Origin: Deinococcus sp045062605
GTDB taxonomy: Bacteria; Deinococcota; Deinococci; Deinococcales; Deinococcaceae
Reading direction: 5' to 3'
NCBI RefSeq assembly: GCF_045062605.1
Contig: NZ_JBJGDW010000076.1
Location: 1 to 16,489, forward strand
DNA: 16,489 nt
The notes under the pieces are model-generated. The model worked only from the letters and a program-made list of their open reading frames with translations, searched no databases and was not told the DNA's origin. A program made the translations under genes and the position numbers. Of the stretch, positions 14,309 to 16,489 are shown piece after piece. Position 1 is the stretch's first letter. Every line of letters starts with the position of its first letter.

Positions 14309-15571
14309 ATGACCGTATTTGACCGCCTGTTCGCCGATTCCACCCTGAGCCAGTTGCAGCAAAAGGACGCCCGCGATCCGCTGGCCCACAAACGCGCCTC
14401 CTTCTTGTTGCCGGAGGGCGTGGTCTATCTGGACGGCAACAGCCTGGGCGCGTTGCCGCTGACCGTTCCCGCCCGCCTGGCCCGCGTGGCCGAGGAGGAA
14501 TGGGGCGGCCAGCTTATCCGCTCGTGGACCGCCAACGCGGAGGCAGCCCAGGACTGGATGAACTTGCCAGACCGCGTGGCCGCCAAGATCGCCCCACTGA
14601 TCGGCGCACAGCCGCATGAAGTCGCGGTGGGCGACAGCACCAGCGTCAACATCTTCAAGCTGCTGGCCGCCGCGCTCCATATGGCCCCGCCCGAACGTCG
14701 CGTGATCCTGACCGACGCTGATAATTTCCCCACGGACCTGTATATGGCGCAGGGCTTAAACGCGCTGCTGGGCGAGAAGTACGAGCTGCGGCCCGTGCCA
14801 GGTGCGGAGCTGGAAGCCAACCTGACGGGTGATGTCGCCCTGACCCTGCTGACCGAGGTGGATTACCGCACGGGCCACAGGCTGGACATGGCGGGTCTGA
14901 CGGCAAAAGCGCACCGCCACGGCATCCTGACCATCTGGGATCTGGCGCATTCCGCCGGGGCGTTTCCGGTGGATCTGAACGGTGCGGGCGCGGACTTCGC
15001 AGTGGGGTGCGGCTACAAATTTCTCAATGGTGGCCCTGGCGCACCCAGTTTTCTGTTTGTCGCCGGGCGACATCAGGATTCGGCCCGCGCCTTCCTGAGC
15101 GGCTGGATGGGCCACGCCGACCCCTTCGAGATGGCCCGCGATTTCACCCCCGCCCCCGGCGCACGGCGCTACGTGGTGGGCACGCCCACGGTTCTCAGCC
15201 TGAGCGCGTTGGACGCCGCGCTGGACGTATTTGCGGATGTGGACATGAACGTGTTGCGGGCCAAATCGCTCTCGCTGACCGACACGTTTATCGAGCTGAT
15301 GGAGCCGTTGACTGCGCAGTATCCGCTGGAGCTGGTCACGCCGCGAAACCATGATGAGCGCGGCAGTCAGGTCTCGTACAGGCATCCGCAGGCGCGGGAA
15401 GTGATGCAAAAGCTGATCGAGAGTGGCGTCCTGGGCGACTACCGCACGCCGGACATCCTGCGCTTCGGCTTCACGCCGCTGTACCACTCGCACGCGGACG
15501 TGTGGCGGGCCGTGCAGGGCATCAAGCGTGTCCTAGAAAATGAGGTTCTGGAGGAGGGCGAGAGGACATGA
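14309..15571 (+). CDS. kynU: Kynureninase
   Basis: This PLP-dependent enzyme cleaves L-kynurenine to anthranilate and L-alanine in the cytoplasm, in the catabolic branch of tryptophan. Motifs fit the family: YLDGNSLG (residues 40-47), GDSTSVNIFK (108-117), DADNFPTDLY (136-145), and IWDLAHSAGAFPVDL, where D211 should pair with the pyridine nitrogen. GCGYKFLNGGPGAPSF carries the PLP lysine K237. The C-terminal ILRFGFTPLYHSHADVW block is also typical. The length is 420 residues, normal. I chose ATG 14309 because GAGG lies about nine bases upstream and the residues match the usual N terminus. An open frame upstream to 14204 overlaps the leader ORF in another frame. Its stop overlaps the next start (ATGA), so it is coupled to the dioxygenase gene. 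Confidence 0.93.
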   Translation: MTVFDRLFADSTLSQLQQKDARDPLAHKRASFLLPEGVVYLDGNSLGALPLTVPARLARVAEEEWGGQLIRSWTANAEAAQDWMNLPDRVAAKIAPLIGAQPHEVAVGDSTSVNIFKLLAAALHMAPPERRVILTDADNFPTDLYMAQGLNALLGEKYELRPVPGAELEANLTGDVALTLLTEVDYRTGHRLDMAGLTAKAHRHGILTIWDLAHSAGAFPVDLNGAGADFAVGCGYKFLNGGPGAPSFLFVAGRHQDSARAFLSGWMGHADPFEMARDFTPAPGARRYVVGTPTVLSLSALDAALDVFADVDMNVLRAKSLSLTDTFIELMEPLTAQYPLELVTPRNHDERGSQVSYRHPQAREVMQKLIESGVLGDYRTPDILRFGFTPLYHSHADVWRAVQGIKRVLENEVLEEGERT

Positions 15572-16413
15572 CCGATCGGAACGCCTCCGCCCAGGATGCC
15601 CCGGAACGCGCCTACACCGACTTCACCCAGAGCCTCAGCTACGGCGATTACCTTCGCCTGGACACGCTCAAGGCCGCCCATCAGCCGATCACGGAAGCAC
15701 ACGACGAACACCTGTTCATCACCGTTCACCATGTCTCGGAAGTGTGGCTGGAACTGATCGTGCGCGAACTCGGGGCGGCTATGCGCCTGCTGGAAGGCGG
15801 CATCACCGACGCGCCGCTGAAGATGCTGACCCGCGTGGTGCGCGCCCAGGAGCAACTGACCAACGCCTGGGAAGTCCTGAAGACCATGACACCCGCCGAT
15901 TATCTGCAATTCCGGCACGCCTTCGGGCAGGCGTCGGGCTTCCAGTCGGCCAGCTACCGCACGGTGGAATTCCTGCTGGGCAACCGCCGCGCCGTGCTGC
16001 TGCGCCCGCACGAACACCGCCCGGACCTGCACGGCCCGCTGGAAGCTGTGCTGAACGCCCCCAGCGTCTACGATCTGGCCCTGCGGCTGCTGGCCGAACG
16101 CGGGCTGCCGGTGCCGGACGAGGTGCTTCAGCGGGACCTCACCCTGCCGCCCGTGTTGAATGAGACCGTGCTGGACTCCTGGCTGACCGTCTACCGCGAT
16201 CCGCAGACGTACTGGGACCTGTACGAGCTGGCCGAGAAGCTGCTGGACGTGGAGGACAACTTCCGGCGCTGGCGCTTTAACCACCTGACCACCGTGGAGC
16301 GCACGATTGGCTTTAAAGCGGGTTCCGGCGGCACCAGCGGCGCGGGCTACCTGCGCGGTGTGCTGGGCGTGGTGCTGTTCCCCGAACTGTGGGAAGTGAG
16401 GACGCGACTGTAA
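15568..16413 (+). CDS. kynA: Tryptophan 2,3-dioxygenase
   Basis: This heme enzyme opens the indole ring of L-tryptophan with O2, giving N-formylkynurenine, the first step of the kynurenine pathway. Conserved features are LSYGDYLRLDTL (23-34), FITVHHVSEVW (H54 and F50 align with substrate-binding His55 and Phe51 of the Xanthomonas enzyme), FRHAFGQASGFQS (R116, like Arg117), FNHLTTVERTIGFK (H239, the axial heme ligand) and GSGGTSGAGYL (252-262). Length 281 is normal. The ATGA overlap with kynU shows translational coupling. No kynurenine formamidase gene lies between the two or elsewhere in the window, so that step must be encoded elsewhere or be supplied by another hydrolase. The gene ends seven bases before a transposase remnant. 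Confidence 0.95.
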   Translation: MTDRNASAQDAPERAYTDFTQSLSYGDYLRLDTLKAAHQPITEAHDEHLFITVHHVSEVWLELIVRELGAAMRLLEGGITDAPLKMLTRVVRAQEQLTNAWEVLKTMTPADYLQFRHAFGQASGFQSASYRTVEFLLGNRRAVLLRPHEHRPDLHGPLEAVLNAPSVYDLALRLLAERGLPVPDEVLQRDLTLPPVLNETVLDSWLTVYRDPQTYWDLYELAEKLLDVEDNFRRWRFNHLTTVERTIGFKAGSGGTSGAGYLRGVLGVVLFPELWEVRTRL

Positions 16414-16420
16414 ACCCCGT

Positions 16421-16489
16421 TTAGGGCTTGGTAAGGTTGTGGGCGATGACGGCCAGGACGACGCGCAGCCGCAATGAGGCCAGCGTTTT
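16421..16489 (-). pseudogene. C-terminal end of a DDE transposase, cut by the window edge
   Basis: The minus strand from the window edge reads KTLASLRLRVVLAVIAHNLTKP and then TAA (16423-16421). The pattern of a basic helix followed by a hydrophobic stretch and AHNL-x-K is common at the C terminus of IS1182/IS5-like transposases. Only 22 residues are visible, so I cannot say whether the gene is intact; the pseudogene type here only marks that it is partial. It ends seven bases after the stop of the dioxygenase gene. Confidence 0.5.

Noticed and set aside
15439..16284. Minus-strand frame opposite tryptophan 2,3-dioxygenase
   Set aside because: It is antisense to a gene with all catalytic residues and has low-complexity composition.

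Overview
The window looks like chromosomal DNA from a GC-rich member of the Deinococcota, most probably Deinococcus. This is inferred from gene content and promoter style, not from a marker gene. It has a polyol ABC-transport operon with mannitol- and sorbitol-type dehydrogenases, a tryptophan-to-kynurenine catabolic pair, a Tat-exported PhoX phosphatase, decayed IS3- and IS4-type elements, and several genes whose -10 box lies 6-7 bases before the start codon (leaderless mRNAs, common in Deinococcus).

Layout. 1-270: decayed IS3-family transposase fragment, minus strand. 271-575: non-coding, with a short hairpin and, just before phoX, four CTGA-type repeats at an exact 11-base period that resemble a PHO box. 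576-2647: phoX and a translationally coupled small gene of unknown function, plus strand. 2782-3579: a GH16 endoglucanase-like lipoprotein, minus strand, preceded by a clear GEMM-I (cyclic-di-GMP) riboswitch. 3875-5044: a 1170-base IS4-type element with matching terminal repeats and a broken transposase. 5068-11810: a six-gene minus-strand polyol operon, in transcription order binding protein, two permeases, P-loop kinase, mannitol-type dehydrogenase, sorbitol-type dehydrogenase. 12131-14112: a divergent LacI-family regulator and a ROK-family kinase-like gene. 14136-16413: a 35-codon leader ORF with tandem Trp codons, then kynureninase and tryptophan 2,3-dioxygenase. 16421-16489: the 3' end of another transposase running off the window.

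How it fits together. The operon probably imports hexitols or pentitols through a binding-protein transporter that borrows an ATPase encoded elsewhere. It oxidises them to ketoses, which one of the two kinase-like proteins may phosphorylate, under control of the divergent LacI protein. The Trp-Trp leader ORF suggests that kynU-kynA expression is tuned by translation of Trp codons. The riboswitch ties a secreted beta-glucanase to c-di-GMP, and the phased repeats tie PhoX to phosphate supply. The leader ORF, the riboswitch and the PHO-like repeats are the most interesting signals here.
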